Shown here: in pieces, positions 52,666-62,630 of the stretch
Position numbering within the stretch: position 1 is the stretch's first letter
Layout of the letters: each line of letters begins with the position of its first letter
Source of the DNA: Ecytonucleospora hepatopenaei
Lineage: Eukaryota; Microsporidia; Enterocytozoonidae
Reading direction: 5' to 3'
Length of the DNA: 64,000 nucleotides
Assembly (NCBI GenBank): GCA_026692725.1
Contig: JAPMUG010000004.1
Location: 171,883 to 235,882, forward strand
Program-made: the position numbers and the translations under genes
The notes under the pieces: model-generated
Told to the model about the DNA's origin: nothing
What the model saw: only the letters and a program-made list of their open reading frames with translations
Database searches by the model: none

Positions 52666-54651
52666 ATGAATAATTTAAAAGAAGATAACAACAAAGACCT
52701 GTTTGATGTTTTACCAAATTTACCAAAATTGTTGCATTCAAATCAACTTGAAAACTCGATGTATACAACCGACAAGATACCACCGATATATTCTACAACA
52801 AATGCAATTGTTTCTGAAGTCACAAACAGTGACCCGTCTCTAATAAGAAGCACAATGTATCTTGCGCCAGTAAGTGAGTATTTACTCGTTGAATGTGCAA
52901 TACCATTTTCTTTAATATTAACACCTTTTAATGATAATTCTATTGTGTCACAGGTGGATGTTTCTGAGAGATGTGAAAGCTGTAGAAGTTTTGCATCAAA
53001 ATTTACTAAAAATACAAACGGTGGATTTTTTTGTGCAATTTGTGACAAACCAATTGTGACTTCAAATAAACACATTTTGTCCTGTTCAACTTATGATGTA
53101 AATTTAAAAAATCATGAAATTAAAAAACCAATTTTTTTATTTGTCATTGACTTAAATGCAGGTAATTTAGCAGCAAATGCAATTAACGCCATAGAAAAAA
53201 TCATAGAAAACGAGTCATTCAATGCTTTATATACTAAAATTGCATTTTTTATTTTAAATGGCCCAAATATTTACACATTTGTAGAAGAAGAAGAGAATTT
53301 TTATATCATTAAAATGTATGGAAATACAGCGCCTAAAATACAGCCAAACAGTATTTTACATAAAAAAGAAAACTGGAAAAATGCGTTATTTTATATAAAA
53401 AATATTAAGGAAAACACTACAGAAATGGTTGAAGACAATGTCCTTTTTAATCTTCTAGAAGAATTTTCTTTTTATGGCCCTCTTAATATTGGTTTGATTA
53501 CAAATAGAGACTCAAAATACAATTATGAGGAATTTCTTGAAAAAAACAAAAATCTTTCCGTAAATTTATTTACCTCTTGTAATAGCAAGACAAACACACT
53601 AGAAAGACTTTCATTTTATTCTGCGGGGAATATTTTTATTTATAAGCCTAATGACATTTTTATAGATGCTGATTTAATGAAGATATGTTCTTTGAAAACT
53701 GTTTATAATTTAAGCATAAAGGTTCGTGCATCTGGTAACATTATGAAAACAGATGTTATTGCACCAACACTCAATGCAAATCTAGGAAACATGACTATAA
53801 ACAGTATGAACTCATCTACTAGTGTCATGTATAATCTAAGTTTATCAGAGCCATCAATAAAATCAAAAATTATTCAGGCAGAAATAGGATACATAGATTT
53901 TGATGGAACAAAAAAGATAAGGATTTTAAACTTGGAAATTAATGCAGATAAGTTTATATATACAGGATTGTCTTTTGATACTGTTTTTGCAGCTATAGTA
54001 AAGCTTAAGCTAGACGAAGACATCAATATAAATGAACTTTTGGCCAAAATTTTTACCACCTATCGTATTAAAAACGGATATAAAAAAGAAAGCAGCATGG
54101 TTATGCCAAGCATGTTAAGTGCTTTGCCAGTCCTATTTCAAGCGTATAACAAACTTGTTGATCCAGACAACAAGTTTTTATTTAGTGCTAGTGTTGAACA
54201 AATATTAAGATATTTCTATCCAACTTTACTTTGTTTAAGCAATTATTTAACAGAACCTGATGGTCCAGCTCTGAGATTATCTAAGAGAAATATTTATAAT
54301 GGTGAAATTTATTTTTTAGACAATTCTAGGGAAATTATATTTTTTGTAACCAAAGATGTTGATGTATTATTGTTAGACAGCATTTTTGTTGATTATAAAA
54401 ATTTGAAAAAAACATTTACTATTGATAGTTTTAATTTAAATACAGAAGAAGGAAAATTGTGTCACAAGATAGTTACCACTCTTTGTAGTAAATATAGTTT
54501 TATTTTAAAAATATCAGTGGTTTATGCTGGACAGCATGACGAAATCAAATTTTTTAAGTACATGATAGAGGATGACATGAACGGGGAAGGTGATTATTCT
54601 AGTTATATTTATAAGTTACATGCAGAGATTAAAAAAAGATGTGGTGAATAA
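52666..54651 (+). CDS. COPII coat protein SEC24 (paralogue 2)
   Basis: This 661-aa SEC24-type protein differs strongly from the paralogue at 14 kb. The zinc finger reads ERCESCRSF ... FFCAICDK (C-x2-C twice). The trunk domain includes PIFLFVIDLNAG, and the beta-sandwich and helical regions follow. The gelsolin-like end is RLSKRNIYNGEIYFLDN. LRLS...GEIYFL near residue 560 resembles SEC24 (LRLS...L....IYLIENG). I start at the ATG at 52666, because CCC lies three bases upstream (TTGCCCTTT). The longer frame begins at a TTG inside the upstream gene. Two SEC24 forms would widen cargo choice at ER exit. Confidence 0.75.
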   Translation: MNNLKEDNNKDLFDVLPNLPKLLHSNQLENSMYTTDKIPPIYSTTNAIVSEVTNSDPSLIRSTMYLAPVSEYLLVECAIPFSLILTPFNDNSIVSQVDVSERCESCRSFASKFTKNTNGGFFCAICDKPIVTSNKHILSCSTYDVNLKNHEIKKPIFLFVIDLNAGNLAANAINAIEKIIENESFNALYTKIAFFILNGPNIYTFVEEEENFYIIKMYGNTAPKIQPNSILHKKENWKNALFYIKNIKENTTEMVEDNVLFNLLEEFSFYGPLNIGLITNRDSKYNYEEFLEKNKNLSVNLFTSCNSKTNTLERLSFYSAGNIFIYKPNDIFIDADLMKICSLKTVYNLSIKVRASGNIMKTDVIAPTLNANLGNMTINSMNSSTSVMYNLSLSEPSIKSKIIQAEIGYIDFDGTKKIRILNLEINADKFIYTGLSFDTVFAAIVKLKLDEDININELLAKIFTTYRIKNGYKKESSMVMPSMLSALPVLFQAYNKLVDPDNKFLFSASVEQILRYFYPTLLCLSNYLTEPDGPALRLSKRNIYNGEIYFLDNSREIIFFVTKDVDVLLLDSIFVDYKNLKKTFTIDSFNLNTEEGKLCHKIVTTLCSKYSFILKISVVYAGQHDEIKFFKYMIEDDMNGEGDYSSYIYKLHAEIKKRCGE

Positions 54652-54734
54652 ATAGTTTTATTGTAATTTTTTTTCTGAAACACCCTTTATTTATAAACAA
54701 TTGGATGTTTAAAAAATAGTATTGTTTACCCCTA

Positions 54735-55235
54735 ATGGAGACCGGTGGATTTGGTACAGAAGAAAATGGAAATGCAGTTACAACTCTAGATTATATTAAA
54801 AACAAATATTATGAAAAACCAACATTTAGTGAGTTTGTAGAATTCAAAAAACCTACAGATTATTCTTTGGATGGAATTATGGAAAATACTAAAAAGGGCG
54901 TTGATAAATTTGGAGTATATTATGTCGCATTTGGGTTGTTACTTTATATTTTATTTATTTTAAGCAGTCCAATGTTTGTGATTCCAATTTCAACTGTTTG
55001 TTTTACTATATATTTAATGCAAACAAAAACACAAGTTTATGGACAAGAAATAACACCCCAGCAGGCAATAATAGGTTGTTGTGGCATTAATGCAATTCTT
55101 TTTATCATTTTTAGATCATATTTTGTCAGTAGACTTGTTTATTTTTTTGCCATCAATGCATTAGTTGTGTTTTTTGCAGTTATTCATTCCCAGTGTTCCA
55201 AAACATTAGAAGCAGAAGAAGAGGAAAAACTTTAG
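54735..55235 (+). CDS. PRA1/YIP3 family prenylated-Rab acceptor
   Basis: This 166-aa membrane protein has two long hydrophobic hairpin regions (about 58-95 and 112-150), typical of PRA1/YIP3. It has the early FVEFKKPTDYS segment at the F...P.s position. Family members act in ER-Golgi transport and help recruit prenylated Rabs released by GDI, which is also encoded here (33.2 kb). The N- and C-termini are soluble, and the C-terminal tail is acidic (EAEEEEKL). TTTACCCC lies two bases before the ATG. Confidence 0.75.
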   Translation: METGGFGTEENGNAVTTLDYIKNKYYEKPTFSEFVEFKKPTDYSLDGIMENTKKGVDKFGVYYVAFGLLLYILFILSSPMFVIPISTVCFTIYLMQTKTQVYGQEITPQQAIIGCCGINAILFIIFRSYFVSRLVYFFAINALVVFFAVIHSQCSKTLEAEEEEKL

Positions 55236-55277
55236 GAAATTAAAATGATCTTTTTGACACATATTTAATCTACCCCT

Positions 55278-55580
55278 ATGACAGATGACAATAAATTTTG
55301 TTTGAATAATTCAAAAGACTTGTCAGATATACAGAAAAAGGCCTTAAAATATTACGAAAAAACAAAAGACATGTCACTGTTGCATTTCTTTTTTGAACCT
55401 TTTGAAAAAAGAAATTATTATGGAGATGATATTTTACAACCTCACTGCAATTCATTGTTTATTAGTAGAGTAAAGACAAACAAAGGGATTTTTCTGCACA
55501 AGTCAGAAAATTACATACAACAGAGAGAGAATGCAATGATTTTTCTTAATGAAAAAATCTCTGATGAAGAAATAAATTAG
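55278..55580 (+). CDS. Hypothetical protein, 100 aa
   Basis: This small gene has a good start element (CTACCCCT directly before the ATG). The product is soluble and mixed helical. A segment KTKDMSLLHFFFEPFEKRNYY lies near its centre, then SRVKTNKGIFLHKSENYI. I recognise no family. Its tight placement (42 bp after PRA1, 48 bp before the PP2A stop) and the start element support a real gene. Confidence 0.6.
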   Translation: MTDDNKFCLNNSKDLSDIQKKALKYYEKTKDMSLLHFFFEPFEKRNYYGDDILQPHCNSLFISRVKTNKGIFLHKSENYIQQRENAMIFLNEKISDEEIN

Positions 55581-55628
55581 TAGTATATGAGATAATTTCA
55601 ATTTCTTAATTAAAACAAAATGTTTTAT

Positions 55629-56540
55629 TCACAAAAAATAATCAGGAATTTTTGTGCTTACAAAATCTTCGACTTTATTTGGGGACGGATTAAACTGTGT
55701 AAATTCATAAGAACCATTGTCATTTAGTTCCATAAGAGCTGCTAAATTATTGCATCTATAGCAGTAGTTAGGAGCAGTAAAAATAGTAACACATGTATCT
55801 TCATGAGCCCATGAAAATCCTTGATCCACAAGCTGGTGCCCTCGGCAAATCATTTTGATTTTGTTTTTTTCTAAAAATTTGTCAGTAACATCCTTTCCAA
55901 ATACGTAGCCTGCACCTCGAGGAGAAACCCCCCAACCATTTTCTTCCGCTGGATCTGACCACAAAATATCGCACATGACTCCTGTGTGTGGAACTTCAAC
56001 CTTGCGATCAATTTTTCTAAGCTCATCTAAAGTTGAGAAATTAGGACTTAGTCCTCCATGGCATGCAAACATATCGTTGTTTACAACTGCAGAAAGTGGC
56101 AGCACATCAAAAACAGTTGCAAATTCTTTCCATACTTCAGAATTTGCAAATTTTCTCATAATCTCATCGTAAAATCCATAAACTTGTGTTATTTGACGAC
56201 ATTCGTGGTTACCTCTTAATAAAAATATCTGTTGTGGGTGTAAAACTTTTAGGCAAAGTAATAGTGAAAATGTTTCTACAGAGTGATATCCGCGATCTAC
56301 ATAATCACCCATAAATAGATATGTTATATTTGGTGGCATTCCTCCAATTTTAAAAAGTTCAATCAGATCGTAAAACTGACCATGTGTATCACCACAAATT
56401 GTCACTGGTGAAGGAACGCTAATTACATTTTCTTCTTCTAAAAAAATTTCTCTCGCTTTTGAACACAAATCATACACTTCTCGTTCATTTGGTGTTTTGC
56501 ACTGTAGTAAATCCTGTAATAAATTTTTAAATTCAGTCAT
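55629..56540 (-). CDS. PP2A-family Ser/Thr phosphatase catalytic subunit
   Basis: This 303-aa phosphatase of the PPP superfamily has all metal and phosphate motifs: GDTHGQ, GDYVDRG, RGNHE, then HGG and the GVSPRGAGYVFG loop. APNYCYRC precedes the last strand. The C-terminal DYFL is the carboxymethylation and regulatory-subunit tail of PP2A/PP4. The wording ITQVYGFYDE fits PP2A slightly better than PP4 or PP6. A coding-strand TTTTTTACCC lies at 56609-56600, 59 bases before the ATG. The length is normal for the family (about 305-310). Confidence 0.93.
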   Translation of the reverse strand: MTEFKNLLQDLLQCKTPNEREVYDLCSKAREIFLEEENVISVPSPVTICGDTHGQFYDLIELFKIGGMPPNITYLFMGDYVDRGYHSVETFSLLLCLKVLHPQQIFLLRGNHECRQITQVYGFYDEIMRKFANSEVWKEFATVFDVLPLSAVVNNDMFACHGGLSPNFSTLDELRKIDRKVEVPHTGVMCDILWSDPAEENGWGVSPRGAGYVFGKDVTDKFLEKNKIKMICRGHQLVDQGFSWAHEDTCVTIFTAPNYCYRCNNLAALMELNDNGSYEFTQFNPSPNKVEDFVSTKIPDYFL

Positions 56541-56599
56541 AAGGTTATAAGTTTTTGTTAAACAAATTTAGTTTAAAATTTAAGTTAAAGTAGTTTTAA

Positions 56600-56609
56600 G
56601 GGTAAAAAA
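56600..56609 (-). promoter_or_regulatory. TTTTTTACCC element of PP2A
   Basis: This is a full motif match on the coding strand in the spacer upstream of the PP2A ATG, with a leader of 59 bases, longer than usual here. Confidence 0.5.
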
Positions 56610-56676
56610 ATAATCAAATAGTTTTCCTTTAAAAATTATTAAAAGTAAAATAATGACTAACTAATACAAAAATAAA

Positions 56677-56991
56677 TTAATTTTTATAAATTTCTTTAAA
56701 TGCACTGTTTAGTTTTAAAAACCATTTTCTACTAACAAACCCTATCACTTTGCCACCAGTATCATTTTTTTCACTTACTTTCATGTTTTTTATTGGTACA
56801 TTTGAAAGATCCATTCGTATGTTACCACACTTAATAAACCACCCACCATTTTTCATCTTACATAACTTACAATTTGATTTTACATCATCACCTACAATCT
56901 TGTTTAACACTTGTAGCTTAGTTGGTTCTTCTTGTGTATTCTCAACAAAAAATTCCAAACAACTCGGTTCTTTTAAAAAGAAGAATGTCAT
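56677..56991 (-). CDS. Hypothetical protein with Cys-containing core, 104 aa
   Basis: The product is basic and appears compact. It has a CKLCKMKNGGWFIKCGN stretch near the centre (three Cys) and a Trp-rich C-terminus (SRKWFLKLNSAFKEIYKN). It could bind RNA or zinc, but I recognise no family. No signal peptide is obvious, and the N-terminal MTFFFL is too short. A weaker TTTTCACCC lies on the coding strand about 112 bases upstream. It may be real, but evidence is limited to the ORF and composition. Confidence 0.5.
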   Translation of the reverse strand: MTFFFLKEPSCLEFFVENTQEEPTKLQVLNKIVGDDVKSNCKLCKMKNGGWFIKCGNIRMDLSNVPIKNMKVSEKNDTGGKVIGFVSRKWFLKLNSAFKEIYKN

Positions 56992-57334
56992 TTATTTATA
57001 TCTTCTAAAAATTTATACTTATTAACACTTTTCAAATAATAAAAATATATAACTAAATAACTTTTTATACTTTTTAAAATATATTTTAAACTATTGTATA
57101 TGAAAGGGTGAAAATTTAAATATTTTTAAAATAAAATAAATTTTAAACATATTTTTTATTCAATATAAGTAATTATCAGGTTTTATTTTTGTGTTAATCA
57201 ATCAACATATCAATTGTTAATTTATTGTTTATACATTAATTATCATTATTTGTTTTTTTAAAGAAAAACCACTTAAAATTTTAAATAGTATAAAATTAAA
57301 AATAATAGTTATTTATTTAATAAATTATAAATAT
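56992..57334. other. AT-rich spacer, nothing recognised
   Basis: About 340 bp of A/T tracts. The one notable item is a minus-strand TTTTCACCC at 57111-57103, a possible distant promoter of the 104-aa gene. No other ORF or RNA was seen. Confidence 0.4.
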
Positions 57335-58276
57335 CTAGACGCTAGCCAATTGTTCTAAATATTCAACAACTTTCTCTTTTTCTTGTTCAAAAACAAAAAA
57401 ATCATCTTCAAAACTTTTTATATCTTCACCATACTTTTCATGTTTTTTTGTCATTTTAAATAAACCTGCAAGATAATGGACAAACATTATGAGTGTTTTG
57501 TTTTCTTTACATTCATCTTTATCACACATCAACATTTCTTTTGAGATTTTATACAAATCTTTAGGTGAGTGTAGAATACCCATGTATCTAATTTCACAAC
57601 GTTGACATTTCTTTGTCTTGCTTAATAAAAATGCAATTAAAGGTCTAACATACAAATAAATAACAACAAATGCTCTCAAAAACGTATTGTTTAAACATTC
57701 ATCTTTAATTCCATTTATTTTTTTACAACATGTGTCATATGTCTGTTTGTTTTCTTCAAACTTTTTAGCTAATTTATAAACAACATTTTCCTCATCCTCT
57801 TTAAATAAATTTAAAAATATTGGATAATTAATAGCAAAATCCTTCAAAAATATTTTAGAACTTCTTTTTGTATCTGGTAAGTTAAGCATTTTCTCAATCT
57901 CATTTTTTATTGTGACAGGTAGCTGTTTATCTTGTAAAATATCAGAAACAATGTTTATCCACGGTTTAGGTATAAAATACATAATAAAATGGGTTTTTGA
58001 TTCTTTGCACATAACCTGACTCATTTCCATTGCATTTTCTACAATATGTTGTGGTTGTTGTTTTAAATCAATTGATATTTCTGTTTCATCAAAAAAATAT
58101 TCTCTTTTAGATTCTACATTAAATTGTTCAACAAGTTTGTCATTTTTTCGTTTAAATTCTTCAAGATGGTTTTGTTCAAAACATTTGAACAAAATATCAG
58201 GAGCATTATCTTCTTTTTCTTTTTCAGAAACAGTTGCTTTTAAAAAACCTATAAGAAGTGTAAATAAAATGAGCAT
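57335..58276 (-). CDS. Secreted Cys-containing hypothetical protein
   Basis: The 313-aa product starts with a clear signal-peptide-like leader (MLILFTLLIGFLKATVS). The mature part is helical and charged with about a dozen Cys, including CCKK, CQRC and MCDKDEC. A hydrophobic stretch at about 203-222 (AFVVIYLYVRPLIAFLL) could be a second span or a buried helix. I recognise no family. I start at the ATG at 58274-58276, because the longer frame begins at a TTG. It is the first of a run of secretory genes toward the right edge and a candidate host-interface or spore protein. Confidence 0.6.
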   Translation of the reverse strand: MLILFTLLIGFLKATVSEKEKEDNAPDILFKCFEQNHLEEFKRKNDKLVEQFNVESKREYFFDETEISIDLKQQPQHIVENAMEMSQVMCKESKTHFIMYFIPKPWINIVSDILQDKQLPVTIKNEIEKMLNLPDTKRSSKIFLKDFAINYPIFLNLFKEDEENVVYKLAKKFEENKQTYDTCCKKINGIKDECLNNTFLRAFVVIYLYVRPLIAFLLSKTKKCQRCEIRYMGILHSPKDLYKISKEMLMCDKDECKENKTLIMFVHYLAGLFKMTKKHEKYGEDIKSFEDDFFVFEQEKEKVVEYLEQLASV

Positions 58277-58692
58277 AAAAATTGTTAACAAAAATTTTTA
58301 AAGTGAACTGATCAAAAATGATATTATTATTTTTTTTAAAATCTGTTCATTTTATATATTTATTTTAATATTTTAAATTCTAGTTTTATCAGATTTTAAA
58401 ATCAATTTTTAAAGAAGGCATTTTTTAATTTTTGTTTGTCTAAAATTACATCTTAATATGTTTTAATACGTTATTAACCTGATAAATTACTACTTCTATA
58501 TCTTTCCCCTCTATAATTTACAAATGTTTAATTTAACTAGTTTTTACACATGACCCTAATAAATGATAGGAAAAGATATTGTTTTTCTTATATAAATTAA
58601 AATCTTAAAGAAAACACCAAGTTTTACTTAAATAAACTTTTAAGTACACGTATTGTAAACAAATATTAATTGAATTTAAAAAAACCCTTTTT
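58277..58692. other. 416-bp divergent spacer
   Basis: A/T-rich, with a TGACCCTAATAAATG at 58551-58565 whose ORF closes after 10 codons, and a poly-pyrimidine TCTTTCCCCTC near 58500-58511. No gene or RNA was recognised. The gene to the right has its own AAAACCCTTTTT element. Confidence 0.4.
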
Positions 58693-59790
58693 ATGGTTTT
58701 AATTAATTTATTTTCTCTATTTTTTGTTAAATATTTGATATTTATTTATTGCTCTGATTCTGAATATAAAACTATAACTAAAAATCCAATACATAATGTT
58801 ACTCTTAATAAAGATGAAAAGTTTATTATCAAAAACAAATTCAAACAAATATTACTAATGGAAAATCAACAGATTAATGAAACTAAAAAATATTTTATAC
58901 TTCCACTCTTTGAAAATGGTTTGTATGTTTACCAAGGTGCAGAAAATACATTATTTATAGAATATGAACAAACATATATTATTCCTAAAGATACAGAAAT
59001 AACTATTAATTCAGAACATTTTAAGCTTATGGAAGATGTTGAGGTAAGGTTAAATAGTGGAAGTATTGAGGTAGATGATACTTCCACATATATTTTTACT
59101 GTTTCTAATAAACAAATAACTACAACAAACAAAGACAAGACACAAGTACAAAGACCAAAAAAACAAATTTATGAAATACCTACTTTTGAAAACAAAAAAA
59201 TAGTTTTAAATGTTAAAAATGGAAATGTGTATATTGATGACAACTCTATTGATAAAAGTGAAGATTTAGGTTTGTTAAGAAATGATGGAAACACTTCAGT
59301 TACTCCAGCCATAATAAATCCAAATTTAACTTTTTTTCATTGTGAGAATAATGAAAAAGATGAGATTTTAAATTCAAGTGATGGTGTTGTTTTGTTTAGT
59401 CATGTTTTATTTAATGAATTAGAACAGTTTTTTATCATTGAAGGAAAGACTTTAAATTTTAAATATGATGTAACAGTAAAAGATAGTTTAAATTTTGATA
59501 TTTTACAAGATTTTAAAATTTTAATTGAAAACAATCAAATTTCAGATCCATTAAAATCAACAACACCAGTAATACCAATAGCACAAAAAGTATTCACTTC
59601 AACATTAGAAGCAGAAAATAAGGCAAAATTAAATCATTTGACTTTTAAAACAGAAGACGAAGAAAAAATAGACATGTCTAAAAAAATGTCAAAGACAACT
59701 CTTTTAATGATTATAATTTTGCCTATTATTTTCATAATTATAATTAGTATGTTAATGGTTATAGTTTATAAAAATAGAAAAAGTAAATAA
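58693..59790 (+). CDS. Hypothetical type I membrane protein
   Basis: This 365-aa protein has a hydrophobic leader (MVLINLFSLFFVKYLIFIYC), a long beta-rich, Asn/Lys/Asp-rich ectodomain with several NxT/S sites, and a single very hydrophobic span (about 335-358) followed by a short basic tail (YKNRKSK). Two ectodomain segments share a pattern (about 32-70 and 150-190, each with an F-N/E-KK-IV motif), which may reflect a duplicated domain. I recognise no family. A CCC element (AAAAACCCTTTTT) stands before the ATG. It is a plausible surface protein. Confidence 0.6.
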   Translation: MVLINLFSLFFVKYLIFIYCSDSEYKTITKNPIHNVTLNKDEKFIIKNKFKQILLMENQQINETKKYFILPLFENGLYVYQGAENTLFIEYEQTYIIPKDTEITINSEHFKLMEDVEVRLNSGSIEVDDTSTYIFTVSNKQITTTNKDKTQVQRPKKQIYEIPTFENKKIVLNVKNGNVYIDDNSIDKSEDLGLLRNDGNTSVTPAIINPNLTFFHCENNEKDEILNSSDGVVLFSHVLFNELEQFFIIEGKTLNFKYDVTVKDSLNFDILQDFKILIENNQISDPLKSTTPVIPIAQKVFTSTLEAENKAKLNHLTFKTEDEEKIDMSKKMSKTTLLMIIILPIIFIIIISMLMVIVYKNRKSK

Positions 59791-59856
59791 AAATTTAAGA
59801 GATTGATGTAAAAATAACCATTTTATCTTTAATCAATATTCAATTTACAATACTTT

Positions 59857-60001
59857 ATGTTAGGAGTTCGGATGGATGGAGGAATACAATATCTATTACT
59901 ATCATTTATTAAAGTCATCTCAAAAACTAGGGGTAAAATATATAAGGAAAGGATATGTAGGAGGAGTACTCCAACACTTTAAAAAGAAAAATAAAAAATA
60001 A
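59857..60001 (+). other. G-rich patch with a 41-aa ORF, possible gene fragment
   Basis: Within a very A/T-rich spacer this stretch of about 145 bp has several G-runs (GGATGGATGGAGG, GGGG, GGAGGAG) and reads mostly purine on the plus strand. The ATG at 59876 opens 41 codons to the TAA at 59999-60001. The product is basic and aromatic-rich (MEEYNIYYYH ... GYVGGVLQHFKKK). An overlapping frame from 59857 is also open for 41 codons. Composition unlike its surroundings suggests a fragment of an inserted or decayed gene, for instance a mobile element or multigene family member. I cannot identify it. Confidence 0.3.
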
Positions 60002-60074
60002 AATCAAAATTTACTAAAAAAGATAATATTGTGTTTAATATACTAAATATAATAGCATATAATATTAAACAACA

Positions 60075-62078
60075 TTATGTCCCACATGAATCTCCCTTTT
60101 TACGTGGATCAGCAACTGCATAAATTTTGCCATTTTTTATAACAACTGCATTTACACTTGTAAATGATCCTATATTCTCACATTGCATAATATTATGTCC
60201 TAGTTCTTTAAGTTTAATTTGTAGTTCAGGACAAAATGATGGTTCAACATAAACAATACCATTAAGTTGTTCGTGTAGTCTTGGTGCAGATATTGCATTA
60301 TATAAATTTCTATCTAAATAGTAAAATAAAATTGTTGATATAATAGATGTAGGTATTTTAGTACCACCAGCTGCACCTATAAGAAATGTTTCTTCTAATA
60401 AAATATTATTATTTAATATATTATTGTTGATATCTAAAATATTATTACTGGTTATATTATTATCTAATAAATTTTTAGTATTATTATTTTCTGATATTTT
60501 TTCTAATATGGTTGGTGCAGCTGAACTAAAAGGTCTTTTAAATGGTTCTATTCTATTAAATAAACCATTGCCTATAATATTATATGCACTTTTTACATTT
60601 GGAACTGCAAAGTCATCCATGTGGTTGTTAAAAATTATACCTGTTTCTGGATCCATAACTTTTGAACCAAATTCTAAATTTATTGTTGTAGTTAGACAAA
60701 CACAAATATCTTCATGAAATACATTTAGGTGTGTAGTACCATGATCATCTTTGAAAGGTAACATATCTGTAAAATAACTTTTATCAATAGGTGAGTCAAA
60801 GTTAATTGTTTTGAAATATTTGTTAGCCAATTCTTGAGAAATGAAATTCTGTATTTTAGCATCAGCTGCATTTAAATTGTAATCAGTATTAGTAGTATTA
60901 TTAGTATTATTGCTATTTGTTTTAGTTATATTATTATTTTTATTAAGATTATTCTTTAAATTCATAAAAAATGGATCTTCTACTTCTCCTCTTTTATAAA
61001 ACATAAATTTAAATATTTCAATTAAGAAGTGATAAATGTATACATTCTTAGTATCTTTGAGTATTTTAGCAAAATTGTTTAAATCGTACTTTGATAGAAT
61101 ATTTAGAGCTAATACAATAAATGGACCTGAACTAGGTAAAGAAGTTGTAATAACATTAAACTCTTTAAATGTTGATTTTAACACACCTCTTTCTTCACAC
61201 TTATATTCATTTAAATCTTTCAGTGTGATAAACCCATCATTTCTCTTAATGAATTCTGCTATTTTATTTGCTATTTCTCCATTGTAAAAATCTTCAGGGT
61301 CTTTGGAAATTTTACGTAAAGTTTTACCAAGGTTTTTACGTATAACAATATCATCTACTTTAATAATTTCACCATTTTTAGTAAATATCTCTCTAAATCC
61401 TTCATCATTGAGAATATCCTCTTTATTGTTATTTAACTTTCTAATAAGTAATTCTGAAGCAGGAAAACCTTCTTCACATATTTTTATATTTTCTTCAAAT
61501 AATTCTTCCCATCTAAGCTTACCATATTTTTTATGTACCTGAGAAAGACCTTTTATTTCACCAGGAACACATGCAGACCTAATTGTGTATTGAAGTTCTT
61601 TAGGATTATTTATAAAATATTCTTCTGTTACACTACCAGGAGTAGTTTCTCTGAAATCAAAAAATTTAGCATCCTTGGTTTTCTTGTCATAAAACAACAA
61701 AAAACCACCTCCACCAATACCAGCTGAAAATGAGTTTATAATACCAATGGTGATAGCAGAAGCAATTGCTGCATCTACTGCGTTTCCACCTTTTTCTATC
61801 ATTTTTTGTCCAATCTTAGAAGCAACAGGACATTCTGTATTTATAACATATTTATCATATTCTTTACTTTGTGAACAATTAACCATTAAACTATTGAACT
61901 TAAATAATATTAATTGATTAATTTTTAAACAAACACTTAAATTTATAATTAAAATAATACTTAATTTTATACTTGAAATATTATTTAAATTATTCCTTAA
62001 ATTATTACTAAAAATATTACTAAAAATATTCCTTAAATTATTCCTTAAATTATTTATTAGTTTACAAAAGGGTAACAT
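60075..62078 (-). CDS. Gamma-glutamyltransferase (gamma-glutamyltranspeptidase)
   Basis: The 667-aa precursor is of the N-terminal nucleophile hydrolase type that hydrolyses or transfers the gamma-glutamyl group of glutathione. An early block GGNAVDAAIAS, then GIGGGGFLL, is typical of the large subunit. The self-cleavage site and nucleophile are in DDHGTTHLNV, with Thr448 beginning the small subunit. PETGIIFNNHMDDFAVP, PFSSAAPTIL and LIGAAGGTKIPTSI follow as in active enzymes. A membrane anchor lies around residues 38-62, so the enzyme is probably exported or surface-bound. Asn-rich low-complexity inserts sit at about 370-400 and 525-555 and near the N-terminus. The start is uncertain, because TTACCC falls just inside the first codons. 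Confidence 0.9.
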   Translation of the reverse strand: MLPFCKLINNLRNNLRNIFSNIFSNNLRNNLNNISSIKLSIILIINLSVCLKINQLILFKFNSLMVNCSQSKEYDKYVINTECPVASKIGQKMIEKGGNAVDAAIASAITIGIINSFSAGIGGGGFLLFYDKKTKDAKFFDFRETTPGSVTEEYFINNPKELQYTIRSACVPGEIKGLSQVHKKYGKLRWEELFEENIKICEEGFPASELLIRKLNNNKEDILNDEGFREIFTKNGEIIKVDDIVIRKNLGKTLRKISKDPEDFYNGEIANKIAEFIKRNDGFITLKDLNEYKCEERGVLKSTFKEFNVITTSLPSSGPFIVLALNILSKYDLNNFAKILKDTKNVYIYHFLIEIFKFMFYKRGEVEDPFFMNLKNNLNKNNNITKTNSNNTNNTTNTDYNLNAADAKIQNFISQELANKYFKTINFDSPIDKSYFTDMLPFKDDHGTTHLNVFHEDICVCLTTTINLEFGSKVMDPETGIIFNNHMDDFAVPNVKSAYNIIGNGLFNRIEPFKRPFSSAAPTILEKISENNNTKNLLDNNITSNNILDINNNILNNNILLEETFLIGAAGGTKIPTSIISTILFYYLDRNLYNAISAPRLHEQLNGIVYVEPSFCPELQIKLKELGHNIMQCENIGSFTSVNAVVIKNGKIYAVADPRKKGDSCGT
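61975..62060. repeat. AT-rich direct repeats in the GGT N-terminal coding region
   Basis: Units of attccttaaatt (three copies) and aaaaatatta (two copies) alternate here and encode the Asn/Leu/Phe-rich N-terminus of the gamma-glutamyltransferase. They look like slippage-generated repeats. Confidence 0.6.
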
Positions 62079-62630
62079 TTGTTTATAATTGTTTCATTTA
62101 AATACTAGATTATTAATTTTTATTTATTATTTTATTATTATTTAAAATAAACATATCTTATTGTTAATATTTATAATCATTTATAATTTTGTAAATTATT
62201 ATTATAACAAATTATGTAGAGATTATCATCATTTTAAATAAACCAATTTATACTAACTTGACTTTAACATTATTTTTTAAAACTATTTTTAAAATTTATT
62301 TATAGGTATAATAAAAGTTAGTAATCAATAAAAAATATTTAAAAGCAATACATTTAATTAACTAATAAAAATAAATTTATTTATATACTTATAATAATTG
62401 AAAATATTTAACCTTATTTAATTACACCAAAAACTTGCTACATTTTAAAGTATAAAAAATAAACTACTATATGTTACTTACATATAAATAGAATTGATTT
62501 AAGAATAAATTATAATAAAAAATAAATAGAAATTACATTAACCAAACAATATAAAATATTGTAACTATATTTTTATTTATTTTTCAATATAATGTGAAAT
62601 GTTACAATAAATTAATATAAATTTATCATA
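62079..62630. other. 552-bp AT-rich spacer
   Basis: This is one of the longest gene-free stretches, almost pure A/T with short tandem A/T words. I see no ORF above about 20 codons, no CCC element and no RNA gene. Confidence 0.5.
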
